Source: Allobrachymonas denitrificans DSM 15123
Lineage (GTDB): Bacteria > Pseudomonadota > Gammaproteobacteria > Burkholderiales > Burkholderiaceae_C
NCBI RefSeq assembly: GCF_900110225.1
Contig: NZ_FOCW01000004.1
Coordinates: 1 to 64,000, forward strand
Direction: 5' to 3'
DNA length: 64,000 nucleotides
The notes under the pieces were generated by a model, which was not told the DNA's origin, made no database searches, and saw only the letters and a list, made by a program, of their open reading frames with translations. Every line of letters begins with the position of its first letter. Position 1 is the first letter of the stretch. Below, piece after piece: positions 22,611 to 31,285 of this stretch. Made by a program: the position numbers and the translations under genes.

Positions 22611-23779
22611 ACGGCCTCCTTGGCAGGCGCAGCACCCGCAGCCTGGGCTGCTTCAACAGAGGTGCTGCGGGCATCCCACGGCATCGGCACACTGAAGAAC
22701 AGCGGCTCGAAGCCCTCCCAGCTCAGCACGTCGACGGTGTTGCCCAGATCCGCAAAATGCGTGCCATACACGGCGCGGATGGCCTGCTGCGTGGTGGCAT
22801 CGAACCGGCCGCTCACAGCGACGGGCTGACCGTATTTCTGCAGCATCACCTGCACCATGCGGACCTTCATGTCCGGCGTCATGCCCTCGAAGGCCTCCCG
22901 CATGTTCTCCACCACCACCGGGTCGGGCTTGCCGCCCGGAATGCAGCGCCAGTACGGCGTGTTGGTGGCCTTGCCCAGCAGCTCCAGCACGCTCAGGTCC
23001 ACCAGCGTGCGGATGGCGGAATGGCGGCCCTGCAGGTACTTGCCCTCCAGCTTGAAGCCGAAGGAATCGCCGTAGAAGCCCAGGCTGGCGTTGTCTTCCG
23101 AGCTCAGGTTGAACACCTTCACCGCATTGGCCGCCTGCATGCGCGGCAGCATCTGGTTGGTACTGAAGTCGACCAGATTCAGATCCAGCGCCAGCGACGA
23201 CAGGATGGCAGCGCGCTTCACGTCGATGCCGAAATCGGTCTGGCCGCGACCCTTGCCGAAATCCAGCGAGAGGCTGTTGGCCCGGCCGGCACCCGACAGC
23301 GCCCGGTCGAACTCCGTCACGGCACCGGTGATCAGGTAGTTGGGCATGGTCACGCCGAAACGCGCACCCAGCTGGGCCTGCGCCACCAGATAGTCCGGGT
23401 AGAACGGCACATAGACCACATTGGCACCGATGCGGTTGACCGCAGTGCGCACCATTTCGGTGATCTCACCCGGGATTTCCGCGCCGACCAGCGGGTTGGA
23501 CAGGTTGGTCGCGTCGCGGATGTCGCGTGTCTGGATGTAGATGACCGGGTCACCCTGCTTGTACACGCGCAGCATCTGGCCAAAACGGCGCAGCGCCAGC
23601 GCGTATTCATTCAGGTTCTCGGCCGGCTTGAGCTTGCGCGCCTCGCCTTCGGCCAGCAGTTTCTGCGCATCGCTAATGGCATTGTCGGTGGTGGCGCAGC
23701 CGCCCAGCAGGGCAGCCAGCAGGGCCGTGGTGGCCATCAGGCCGGAACGCCGCAGGCGTTGGGGAAATCGGGATGTCAT
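22607..23779 (-). CDS. CsgG/HfaB-like outer-membrane secretion lipoprotein
   Basis: A 390-residue lipoprotein with the lipobox LLGGC (Cys28). The central region follows the CsgG layout: a nucleotide-binding-like alpha/beta segment (VNRIGANVVYVPFYP), then NYLITGAVTEFDRAL, LALDLNLVDFSTNQML and YLQGRHSAIRTLVDLSVLEL, the last being the position of the CsgG transmembrane hairpin and following helix. An extra C-terminal domain includes KVRMVQVMLQKYG and DATTQQAIRAVYG, resembling a peptidoglycan-binding repeat. CsgG forms the nonameric curli pore in E. coli, and HfaB is its holdfast counterpart in Caulobacter. It is co-transcribed with two repeat-protein genes upstream. Confidence 0.82.
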   Translation of the reverse strand: MTSRFPQRLRRSGLMATTALLAALLGGCATTDNAISDAQKLLAEGEARKLKPAENLNEYALALRRFGQMLRVYKQGDPVIYIQTRDIRDATNLSNPLVGAEIPGEITEMVRTAVNRIGANVVYVPFYPDYLVAQAQLGARFGVTMPNYLITGAVTEFDRALSGAGRANSLSLDFGKGRGQTDFGIDVKRAAILSSLALDLNLVDFSTNQMLPRMQAANAVKVFNLSSEDNASLGFYGDSFGFKLEGKYLQGRHSAIRTLVDLSVLELLGKATNTPYWRCIPGGKPDPVVVENMREAFEGMTPDMKVRMVQVMLQKYGQPVAVSGRFDATTQQAIRAVYGTHFADLGNTVDVLSWEGFEPLFFSVPMPWDARSTSVEAAQAAGAAPAKEAV

Positions 23780-23856
23780 GGTTTTCTGGAAATGAGCACA
23801 CGAACACACGGTGGCAGCTCCTCGCCTCAGCCACCACCGCACGGAAAGGAATACGG

Positions 23857-24309
23857 TCAGTTGTTGAGCACAGTGATGTTCTCGATGTCCTTGCCATCCA
23901 CGTACAGCGTCACGTTGCCGTTGACGTTGCCGTCGATCTGCGGACTGGCGATGCGGATGCTGCCGTCCGGCGCGCGCGTCACGTCGCTGTAGGAGGAGCG
24001 GATCACCAGGTTCTGCTGGTTGGCCGGCAGCTTGAGCGTGCCGTCGGGCTGCACCAGTGCGCGCTGGTCCACCAGCAGATCCTCGCGGATCGCCTTCTTC
24101 ACGCGCGCCTTGGCCGCAACACGCGGCGACACCGCATCGTTGAGCTGGATGCCGCTGGACTGCATATCCTTGTACACGCCCAGTTGCTCGCCATAGCTCA
24201 CCAGCTGGGCCGATGCCGGGAACGCCAGCACGGCAACACCCAGCCCCAGCACCATGGCGCGCACGCCGGCAGCAGTGCCGTTTTCAGTTCCGGAGAATTT
24301 CCACATCAT
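23857..24309 (-). CDS. Small exported protein of the fibre cluster
   Basis: About 150 residues, starting at one of the two adjacent ATGs after CAGGAACGA. It has a signal peptide (cleavage after ASAQ), a helical middle (RVAAKARVKKAIREDLLV) and a beta-rich C-terminus with Asn/Gly character (DGNVNGNVTLYVDGKDIEN). I recognise no named domain. By position, between the large repeat protein and the CsgG-like channel, it could be an accessory factor playing the part of CsgE/CsgF, or a minor subunit. Confidence 0.7.
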   Translation of the reverse strand: MMWKFSGTENGTAAGVRAMVLGLGVAVLAFPASAQLVSYGEQLGVYKDMQSSGIQLNDAVSPRVAAKARVKKAIREDLLVDQRALVQPDGTLKLPANQQNLVIRSSYSDVTRAPDGSIRIASPQIDGNVNGNVTLYVDGKDIENITVLNN

Positions 24310-24348
24310 TCGTTCCTGCCCCATGCTTGCTGCTGCCTCGCAGCCGAC

Positions 24349-27309
24349 TTACTGATATACCCGGTTCACCGCCGTGCCGACAATCACCGAGCGGCTCACC
24401 ACCGGCGACACGCGGCGCTTGCCGACGCCATTGAGCTGCCAGGCATGGTTGCCGGTGACACCCGCCGCGCCCCACACGCTGGCCGTGCGCTTCACTTCCA
24501 CGCTGCCCACGGTGCGCCCCAGCCCGCTGCGCGACTGGTTGCCCACGATGGCCACCGTGCCGCTGATGCGGCCGCGGTTGATGACCGAATTCGAGACACC
24601 GCCCCAGCCCGCGCTGCCGTTGTTGTTGGCAATCACGACACGGCCGCTGACGACTCCACTGCGTTCGTTGACCAGCGAGTTCACCGTGCCACCGCCGGAG
24701 CTGCCGCGGTTGTTCGCAATCAGCACCGTGCCGGTGATGCGGCCGTCGTTGCGCACGCTGTTCACCGTTCCATTGCCGCGTGCATCGCCCCGGTTGCCAT
24801 GCAGCGCCACCGTGGCGTTGCTGATGCGGCCGCTGTTGCGCACACTGTTGACGGTGGCACTGCCCGAGCCGCCACCCTGGTTCTGGCTGATGACGATGCG
24901 GCTGGACTCGATCACGCCACGGCGCGTGTTGTCCAGCGTGTTGACGGCGGAGCGTCCCCGTGCCTGGCCCTGGTTGCCCGCAACAAACACCTGGCTGCCG
25001 GTGATGCGGCCCCGGTTGCGCACACTGTTTACCTGGCCTTCATCGGCGCTGTCCCCGCGGTTGCCGACGATGGTGATCTGACTGCCCTGCACGGTGCCGT
25101 CATGGTTGTCCACGCTGTTGCTGTTGCCGCCGCCCGCCGCCTTGCCGCGGTTGCCGGCGATCACCACACGCGATCCGGCAATACTGCCCGTGCCGCTGTT
25201 GCGCAGGCTGGAGGCCGTGGCATCCTTGCCGCCCGTGCGGGCGCCCGTCTGGTTGGCGGCAATGCTCACCTGCGAATCGCGCAGGCGGCCTTCGTTGAGC
25301 ACGCTGGCAGACAGTGCCTGCCTGCCATTGCCGGCCTGCACCCCCTCGCTGCGGTTGCCCAGAACGGTAAGAGCGCTGTTCGAGACGCTGCCGTTCTGGC
25401 CCACCTGCACGCTGTTCGCGGCCGCCAGCCCCTTGCTCGCCTGAACTCCGGTGGCCGTGTTGCCGGCGACCGTCACACTGCCCTGTCGCACCGATCCGAG
25501 AACCTGCACACTGTTGGCGCTTGCCGTGCCAACGCCCTTGCCCACGGTGAAGCCGAACGCCCGCCCTTCATTGCCTTGGCTGCGGATGTCGCGCGCCCGG
25601 TTGCCGGCCACCAGCACATTGCCGCCCTGCATCTGCCCCCGCCCATTGAGCGCCAGGGCGTTGGCATTGATGCGGCCACCGTCCGCACGCACGGAGGATG
25701 CCTGGTTGCCCAGCACGGCTGCTACCATCTGCGTCAGCGACACCGGCTGCTGGCCATCCAGGTAGATGCCGTTGGCCACCAGCACCCCGTTGCTGCTGCG
25801 TCCCAGCCCCAGCGCCTGCCCCGAGCCGCCACCGGCCTGGATGTTGGAGGCGCGGTTGCCCGCCAGCAGCAGCTGGCTGCCTTCCATTCTGGCGCCCCGG
25901 TAGGCTGCCAGGCTGTTCACCAGTGCCGTTCCGCCCGTGGCGCCAACCTGCCGGACCTGGTTGCCCGCCAGCGTCACGGCACCGCCCTTCAGGGTGGCGC
26001 GATCATGCAGTACCAGCGTGTTCGCCGCAGCGCGTGCCTTGCTGTTCAGGCTGGCCGCATGCAGGGGCCCAGACACCGATCCGGCTCCGCTGTGCAGCCC
26101 GTCCACGCGGTTGCCCGCCAGCAGCACCGGCGCAGCCAGCCGTGTCCCGGCTCCTTCCGCCACCACGCTGTTGGCATCGGCCATGCCGCCGTCGCTGCGC
26201 ACCTTCTGGCTGCGGTTGCCGGCCAGCATCAGCTGCGCATCCTCCAAAAGGGCCTGCGCCTGTACCACCACGGAGTTGGCAACGGCGCGGCTGCTGCGCT
26301 GGAAGTCGGCCAGCCAGCCGCCTCCCAGCCTGGCGCTGCCGCCAGTGGCCGCAATATCCGCGGCTTCGTTGCCCGCGAGCAGCGTGCTGCCGCCCCGCAC
26401 CGTGGCGTTGTCCAGCCACAGGCTGTTAGCCGCAGCCGCGCCGCCCAGGGCCTGCACGTTTCTGGCCCAGTTGGCGTGCTGCATGATCTGTGCATCGCGC
26501 AATTCGGCCTGCGAGGCCAGCAGCGTGTTGGCCGCCGCCATGCCGGACAGCTTCGCGCTGGCGATGGCCCCATAGCCCACACTGCCGCTGCCGCCGCCCG
26601 ACTGCACCGCTTCGGCACGGTTGCCGTGCTGGTTGATCTGGCTGCCGGCCAGCGTCGTGCGGGCAAGCGAGACGCTGTTCGCGAGGCTGCTGGCGCCAAA
26701 GGTATGCACCCGGTCCGCCACGTTCGACGTGAGCAGCACCCGGCTATCACGGGCCGGACTCTCGGTGAGCTGCACGGTGTTGGCCATGGCCTGGCCGGAC
26801 AGATCTAGCGCCGCAGCACCCAGGGCAATCCGCCCGCTGCCTCCCGTGGCCTGCACCTCGCCCGCACGGTTACCCGCCACCAGCAGGCGATTGCCGCTCA
26901 GCGTGGTGCGTCCAGCCCCGCCATCGGCGTCGATGCTGTTGGCCAATGCGGATCCACCCAGTGCCCGCATGGCGCCGCGACTCAGGTTTTCCAGCACGCC
27001 GAAGCTGCCACCACTGGCCTGCACGGCACGCAGCTGTACCGCGTGCAACTGGGCACGGCCCGGGGCATTGGCCTGAGCGGCAGCGTTGCCCAGTGCCCCG
27101 CCTGAACCTCCCACGGATGTCACCTCTCCCTGTGCCCGGTTGCCGGACACGCGGGCCTGGCTGCCCTGCAGCGTGCTGCCCGGACTGGACTTCGACCAGC
27201 CCAGCGGATCAGGCCAAGCCGCCTGTGCCAGGGGCACGACGGCAAGTTGGCCCATCACCACCAGGCCGGAGACAGCCCAGCGACTCGCAGAAGGAAAAAC
27301 GACATCCAT
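24349..27309 (-). CDS. Giant secreted Asn/Gly repeat protein (putative fibre subunit or adhesin)
   Basis: 986 residues with a signal peptide cleaved near AQAA, then almost wholly repeats. I count about 24 copies of a [IVL]-x-x-[AG]-x-N-[RQ]-[AG] core, usually followed by GG and NSV. In the N-terminal two thirds the period is about 35-50 residues; in the last third (from about residue 690) it tightens to about 30, for example GSQVFVAGNQG then VNTLDN, and GTVLIANNRG then VNSLVN. There are almost no Cys and few aromatics. This suggests a beta-solenoid or amyloid-forming surface protein. AGGAG precedes the ATG. It lies 78 bp after the 120-residue repeat protein gene. Confidence 0.8.
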   Translation of the reverse strand: MDVVFPSASRWAVSGLVVMGQLAVVPLAQAAWPDPLGWSKSSPGSTLQGSQARVSGNRAQGEVTSVGGSGGALGNAAAQANAPGRAQLHAVQLRAVQASGGSFGVLENLSRGAMRALGGSALANSIDADGGAGRTTLSGNRLLVAGNRAGEVQATGGSGRIALGAAALDLSGQAMANTVQLTESPARDSRVLLTSNVADRVHTFGASSLANSVSLARTTLAGSQINQHGNRAEAVQSGGGSGSVGYGAIASAKLSGMAAANTLLASQAELRDAQIMQHANWARNVQALGGAAAANSLWLDNATVRGGSTLLAGNEAADIAATGGSARLGGGWLADFQRSSRAVANSVVVQAQALLEDAQLMLAGNRSQKVRSDGGMADANSVVAEGAGTRLAAPVLLAGNRVDGLHSGAGSVSGPLHAASLNSKARAAANTLVLHDRATLKGGAVTLAGNQVRQVGATGGTALVNSLAAYRGARMEGSQLLLAGNRASNIQAGGGSGQALGLGRSSNGVLVANGIYLDGQQPVSLTQMVAAVLGNQASSVRADGGRINANALALNGRGQMQGGNVLVAGNRARDIRSQGNEGRAFGFTVGKGVGTASANSVQVLGSVRQGSVTVAGNTATGVQASKGLAAANSVQVGQNGSVSNSALTVLGNRSEGVQAGNGRQALSASVLNEGRLRDSQVSIAANQTGARTGGKDATASSLRNSGTGSIAGSRVVIAGNRGKAAGGGNSNSVDNHDGTVQGSQITIVGNRGDSADEGQVNSVRNRGRITGSQVFVAGNQGQARGRSAVNTLDNTRRGVIESSRIVISQNQGGGSGSATVNSVRNSGRISNATVALHGNRGDARGNGTVNSVRNDGRITGTVLIANNRGSSGGGTVNSLVNERSGVVSGRVVIANNNGSAGWGGVSNSVINRGRISGTVAIVGNQSRSGLGRTVGSVEVKRTASVWGAAGVTGNHAWQLNGVGKRRVSPVVSRSVIVGTAVNRVYQ

Positions 27310-27387
27310 GACGGCTCCTGCACCTGCCTGCGCCGGGGCCGGAGCGCTGCCTGCGGGCGGCGCTCCGGCCCGTCCAGCATGGCAGTC

Positions 27388-27750
27388 TTAGTTGATGTTC
27401 ACGCTGTTCACGTTGGCGAGGCCGCCGATGGCCTTCACGTCGGAAGATTCGTTGTTCATCACGTTGATGCCGCTGCCTTCCACGGTGGAACCGGTGATGT
27501 TCACGCTGTTCACGTTGGCCACGCCGCTCATGCGGGCGCCAGCGATCTTGGCATCGACTTCGCCACCGATGGCCAGCACGGAACCGGACTTGTTGCCGAT
27601 CACGTTGATGGTGCTGTTCTTGATGGTGGAACCGGCGCTGCCCTTGGCCTTGCCGATGCCCGGGATGTTCACGTCACCGGATTGGGCCAGCGCGCTGCCG
27701 GCAGAAAGAGTCAGGGCAATGGCGCCCAGGATGGCTGCAAACTTGTTCAT
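27388..27750 (-). CDS. Small secreted repeat protein (putative major fibre subunit)
   Basis: 120 residues, the first gene of the cluster. It has a clean signal peptide (MNKFAAILGAIALTLSAGSALAQ at 27750-27682). The mature protein of about 97 residues has about three repeats of the same type as the 986-residue protein: STINVIGNKSGSVLAIGG, then VNSVNITGSTVEGSGINVM, then SSDVKAIGGLANVNSVNIN to the end. It has no Cys or aromatic residues, and many Asn, Ser, Gly and Val. Size, position and composition resemble curlin-like subunits such as CsgA or HfaA, but sequence homology to them is not claimed. Confidence 0.78.
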   Translation of the reverse strand: MNKFAAILGAIALTLSAGSALAQSGDVNIPGIGKAKGSAGSTIKNSTINVIGNKSGSVLAIGGEVDAKIAGARMSGVANVNSVNITGSTVEGSGINVMNNESSDVKAIGGLANVNSVNIN

Positions 27751-28228
27751 GAAATCGCTCCAATGGTCAGGAAAAGGAAATGCGCTGTCACGTAGAAAGG
27801 TTGTAGCCCAAAGGGCCACCCGGCGAACTCTAGAAACGCAATATGACAAGCCCTTTCACAGTCGTTACTGCATGTATTTCCCCGGAGGATGAAATGCGCA
27901 GTGCCTCATGCTGCCGTGCAGCACGACATCTGCCGACCGGATACCCGCGACCATTCCGGGCCATTGCCAAGGGAAACACGCGCACGCCAGTCCGCTCACG
28001 GCCTCGGAACAGCGGCCGCGGACCCCAACGGCGCAGGCATGGCCCGCCCTCACGCTGTTACACGCGATTGGTTACGATTGATACAAAGATTTGGTGCTCT
28101 GACCTGCCACGTCGCAAGGTTTGGGGGTCGAATATGCCCCAAAAACCCCAAAAAGCAGGCTCAATTGAAAAGCGCGAGCGCGCTGCAAAATGCAACGCAC
28201 TCGCGCGTACGGTGATCGCGGAGAAGCC
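27751..28228. other. 478-bp upstream region of the fibre cluster
   Basis: There is no gene. It holds the metH terminator (28168-28207) and, reading leftward, the presumed promoter region of the fibre cluster. GTTACA (28057), GTTACG (28071) and GATACA (28080) form a short direct-repeat array that could be a response-regulator site. A GGTTTGGGG / CCCCAAAAACC inverted repeat lies at about 28118-28150. No strong -10/-35 pair could be assigned. Confidence 0.4.
28168..28207 (-). terminator. Terminator downstream of metH
   Basis: On the minus strand, GCGCGAG and CTCGCGC form a stem with an inner TTGCA / TGCA pairing, followed by CTTTTC. The T tract is short but the stem is very stable. Confidence 0.7.
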
Positions 28229-31003
28229 TTACAGCCCCAGGTTCGGCGCCAGAGCCCGTTCCACGTCGGCCTGCGCCGCGCCGCTGCGCTCGGCCATGTC
28301 CCTGGCCTGATCAGCGCCGATCTTGCCCACGTTGAAGTAGGTGCTCTCGGGGTGGCTGAAGTAGAAGCCGCTGACGCTGGCTGGCGGCGTCATGGCGTAG
28401 CTCTCAGTCAGGCCCATGCCGATGTCCTCGGCACGCAGCAGATCGAACAGCGGGCGCTTGATGCGGTGGTCCGGGCAGGCCGGATAGCCCGGCGCCGGGC
28501 GGATGCCCACATACTGCTCGCCGATCAGCTGCTCGTTGTTCAGCGTTTCGTCTGCGGCATAGCCCCACAGGTCAGTCCGCACACGCTGGTGCAGCATTTC
28601 GGCAAAGGCCTCGGCCAGACGGTCCGCCAGCGCCTTGAACAGGATGCTGGAGTAGTCGTCGTGCGTGGCGGCAAACACCGCTTCCTGCTTCTCGGAGCCG
28701 ATGCCGGCCGTCACTGCAAAACCGCCCAGATAGTCGCGCCCTGCCCCGTTGCGGGCCGCACCGTCCAGCACTCTGCGCGGCGCCACAAAGTCCGCCAGAC
28801 AGCGGCTCGGACGCATCACGCCGTCGATTTCCTGCTTCTCGGTCTGCTGGCGCAGGCCGTACCAGGTCAGCACCGGCGTGCTGCGGCTTTCATCGGCGTA
28901 CAGCTCGATATCGTCATCGCGCACGGTATTGGCCGGCCAGAAGCCCAGCACGCCATTGGCGGTCAGCCACTTGTTGTCGATGATCTGCTTGAGCATGGCC
29001 TGACCATCGGCAAACACCTTGCGCGCTTCCTCGCCCACAATCTCGTCGTCCAGGATGGCCGGGTACTTGCCGGCCAGATCCCAGGTCTGGAAGAACGGGC
29101 CCCAGTCGATGTACCTGGCCAGTTCGGCCAGATCGACATTGCGGAATTCGCGCCGGCCGATGAACTTGGGCACCGGCGGCTGATAGCCTTGCCAGTCCAG
29201 CGGCGTGCGGTTGGCACGCGCCTTCTCCAGCGCCCAGAGCGGAATCTGCTTCTTGTTGGCGTGCTGGCTGCGCACCTTGTCGTAATCGGCCTGCAGCTCC
29301 TGCAGGAATCCCGGAGCAGCATCCCCCAGCAGGTTCTGCGCCACGCCCACGCTGCGCGAGGCATCGGGCACATACACCACCGGGCCTTCGTAATGCGGGG
29401 CGATCTTCACAGCCGTATGCACGCGGCTGGTGGTGGCGCCACCGATCAGCAACGGGATCTTCTTGATGCGGAAATGCTCGTCCTTCTGCATCTCGGCCGC
29501 CACATACTGCATCTCTTCCAGGCTGGGCGTGATCAGGCCGCTCAGGCCGACGATGTCCGCACCCTCGCACTTGGCCCTGGCCAGGATCTCGTGGCAGGGC
29601 ACCATCACGCCCATATTCACCACTTCGAAGTTGTTGCATTGCAGCACGACGGTGACGATGTTCTTGCCGATGTCGTGCACATCGCCCTTCACGGTGGCGA
29701 TCACGATCTTGCCCTTGGACTTCACGTCCATGCCGGCGGCTTCCTGCTGGCGCTTCTCTTCCTCGATGTAGGGCACCAGATGCGCCACCGCCTGCTTCAT
29801 CACGCGGGCGGATTTCACCACCTGCGGCAGAAACATCTTGCCCTGTCCAAACAGGTCGCCGACGATGTTCATGCCATCCATCAGCGGGCCTTCGATCACG
29901 TGCAGCGGACGGCCGCCATCGGCAATGATCTGCTGGTAGGTCTCTTCGGTGTCCTCGACGATGAAGTCGGTGATGCCGTGCACCAGCGCGTGGCTCAGGC
30001 GCTCGCGCACCGGCAGCGCCCGCCATTCCAGCTTCTTGCTGTCGTCCTTGGCCGCGCCCTTGGCACGCTCGGCGATTTCCAGCAGGCGCTCGGCGGCATC
30101 GTCGCGGCGGTTCAGCACCACGTCTTCCACGCGCTCGCGCAGCTCGGGCTCCAGCTCGTCGTAGACGCCGATCATGCCGGCGTTGACGATGCCCATGTCC
30201 ATGCCGGCCTGGATCGCGTGGTACAGGAACACCGTGTGGATGGCCTCGCGCACCGGCTCGTTGCCGCGGAAGGAGAAGCTCACGTTGGAAACGCCGCCGC
30301 TCACTTTTGCACCCGGCAGGTGCTGCTTGATCCAGCGCGTGGCGTTGATGAAGTCCACCGCGTAGTTGTTGTGCTCCTCGATACCGGTGGCAATGGCGAA
30401 GATGTTGGGGTCGAAGATGATGTCTTCCGGCGGAAAGCCCACCTCGTCCACCAGCACGCGGTAGGCGCGCTCGCAGATCTCGGTCTTGCGCTCGAAGGTG
30501 TCGGCCTGGCCCACTTCGTCAAAGGCCATCACCACCACAGCAGCGCCGTAGCGCTTGCACAGGGTGGCCTCGTGCTTGAACTTGTCCAGCCCTTCCTTCA
30601 TGCTGATGGAGTTGACGATGGCCTTGCCCTGGATGCAGCGCAGACCGGCCTCGATCACCTCCCACTTGGAGCTGTCCACCATGATCGGCACCTTGGCAAT
30701 GTCCGGCTCGCTGGCGATCAGGTTCAGGAAGCGCACCATCGCCGCCTTGCTGTCCAGCATGGCCTCGTCCATGTTGATGTCGATGATCTGTGCGCCGTTC
30801 TCCACCTGCTGGCGCGCCACGGCCAGCGCTTCCTCGTACTGGTTGTTCAGGATCAGGCGCGCAAAGGCCTTGGAGCCGGTGACGTTGGTGCGCTCGCCGA
30901 TGTTGACGAACAGATGGCCCTCGCCGATGGCCAGCGGCTCCAGGCCGGAGAGGCACATGGGAGCAACAGGAGCGGCGGTGGGAAGGGGGGCAGAGTCAGA
31001 CAT
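28229..31003 (-). CDS. metH: Cobalamin-dependent methionine synthase, folate/B12/activation part
   Basis: A 924-residue protein holding domains 2-4 of MetH. The pterin-binding barrel begins with [15 protein letters not shown]. The cobalamin cap and B12-binding domain carries [10 protein letters not shown], the His that replaces dimethylbenzimidazole. The C-terminal AdoMet reactivation domain has [12 protein letters not shown]. The homocysteine-binding first domain is a separate gene 282 bp upstream, and together they make the full enzyme. This two-gene arrangement is common in Burkholderiales. Confidence 0.95.
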   Translation of the reverse strand: MSDSAPLPTAAPVAPMCLSGLEPLAIGEGHLFVNIGERTNVTGSKAFARLILNNQYEEALAVARQQVENGAQIIDINMDEAMLDSKAAMVRFLNLIASEPDIAKVPIMVDSSKWEVIEAGLRCIQGKAIVNSISMKEGLDKFKHEATLCKRYGAAVVVMAFDEVGQADTFERKTEICERAYRVLVDEVGFPPEDIIFDPNIFAIATGIEEHNNYAVDFINATRWIKQHLPGAKVSGGVSNVSFSFRGNEPVREAIHTVFLYHAIQAGMDMGIVNAGMIGVYDELEPELRERVEDVVLNRRDDAAERLLEIAERAKGAAKDDSKKLEWRALPVRERLSHALVHGITDFIVEDTEETYQQIIADGGRPLHVIEGPLMDGMNIVGDLFGQGKMFLPQVVKSARVMKQAVAHLVPYIEEEKRQQEAAGMDVKSKGKIVIATVKGDVHDIGKNIVTVVLQCNNFEVVNMGVMVPCHEILARAKCEGADIVGLSGLITPSLEEMQYVAAEMQKDEHFRIKKIPLLIGGATTSRVHTAVKIAPHYEGPVVYVPDASRSVGVAQNLLGDAAPGFLQELQADYDKVRSQHANKKQIPLWALEKARANRTPLDWQGYQPPVPKFIGRREFRNVDLAELARYIDWGPFFQTWDLAGKYPAILDDEIVGEEARKVFADGQAMLKQIIDNKWLTANGVLGFWPANTVRDDDIELYADESRSTPVLTWYGLRQQTEKQEIDGVMRPSRCLADFVAPRRVLDGAARNGAGRDYLGGFAVTAGIGSEKQEAVFAATHDDYSSILFKALADRLAEAFAEMLHQRVRTDLWGYAADETLNNEQLIGEQYVGIRPAPGYPACPDHRIKRPLFDLLRAEDIGMGLTESYAMTPPASVSGFYFSHPESTYFNVGKIGADQARDMAERSGAAQADVERALAPNLGL

Positions 31004-31025
31004 GGCTACTACTCGATCGGGAAAG

Positions 31026-31052
31026 GCGTGACGCGGCAGGACAGCGTCACGT
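31026..31052 (-). promoter_or_regulatory. Leader hairpin upstream of the second metH gene
   Basis: CGTGACGC and GCGTCACG are perfect complements separated by 9 bases, 20-50 bp upstream of the metH start at 31003. This could be an attenuator or an operator. I do not recognise an SAH, SAM or cobalamin riboswitch in the 282-bp spacer. Confidence 0.4.
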
Positions 31053-31285
31053 CAAAAGGTAAAACGGAAAGGGCAGGTGCAGAGTCAAGCGGCGGACAGG
31101 ACAACGATGTCAGGGCGTGGCGGCATGCTTTGCCCTGCATCTGAAGCTGAGGGCTGCATTGCGGCCCCAGCGGAGCGGTCACAGTCCGCCCCTGTTTCCC
31201 CGGCTTGGGGCTGTTCAGGGCCAAACCCGGTGGGGCCGGCAGGGCCGCCCTGTTCCACTGAGCCGCAAGGCCATCCGGGCCCATC

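Noticed and set aside
23773-26808. A 1011-codon plus-strand frame opposite the giant repeat protein
   Set aside because: His/Ala/Arg-rich shadow. The minus-strand frame has a signal peptide, ribosome binding site and regular repeats.
24349-27309. CRISPR-like or tandem DNA repeat array
   Set aside because: The repeats are degenerate at DNA level and in frame at protein level; there are no fixed-length spacers and no cas genes.
28110-28150. tRNA T-arm-like sequence (GGGGGTCGAATATGCCCC)
   Set aside because: No acceptor, D or anticodon arms at the right distances; treated as an isolated inverted repeat.
31004-31285. SAH, SAM or cobalamin riboswitch upstream of the second metH gene
   Set aside because: No family core motif was recognised; only a simple 8-bp hairpin is present.
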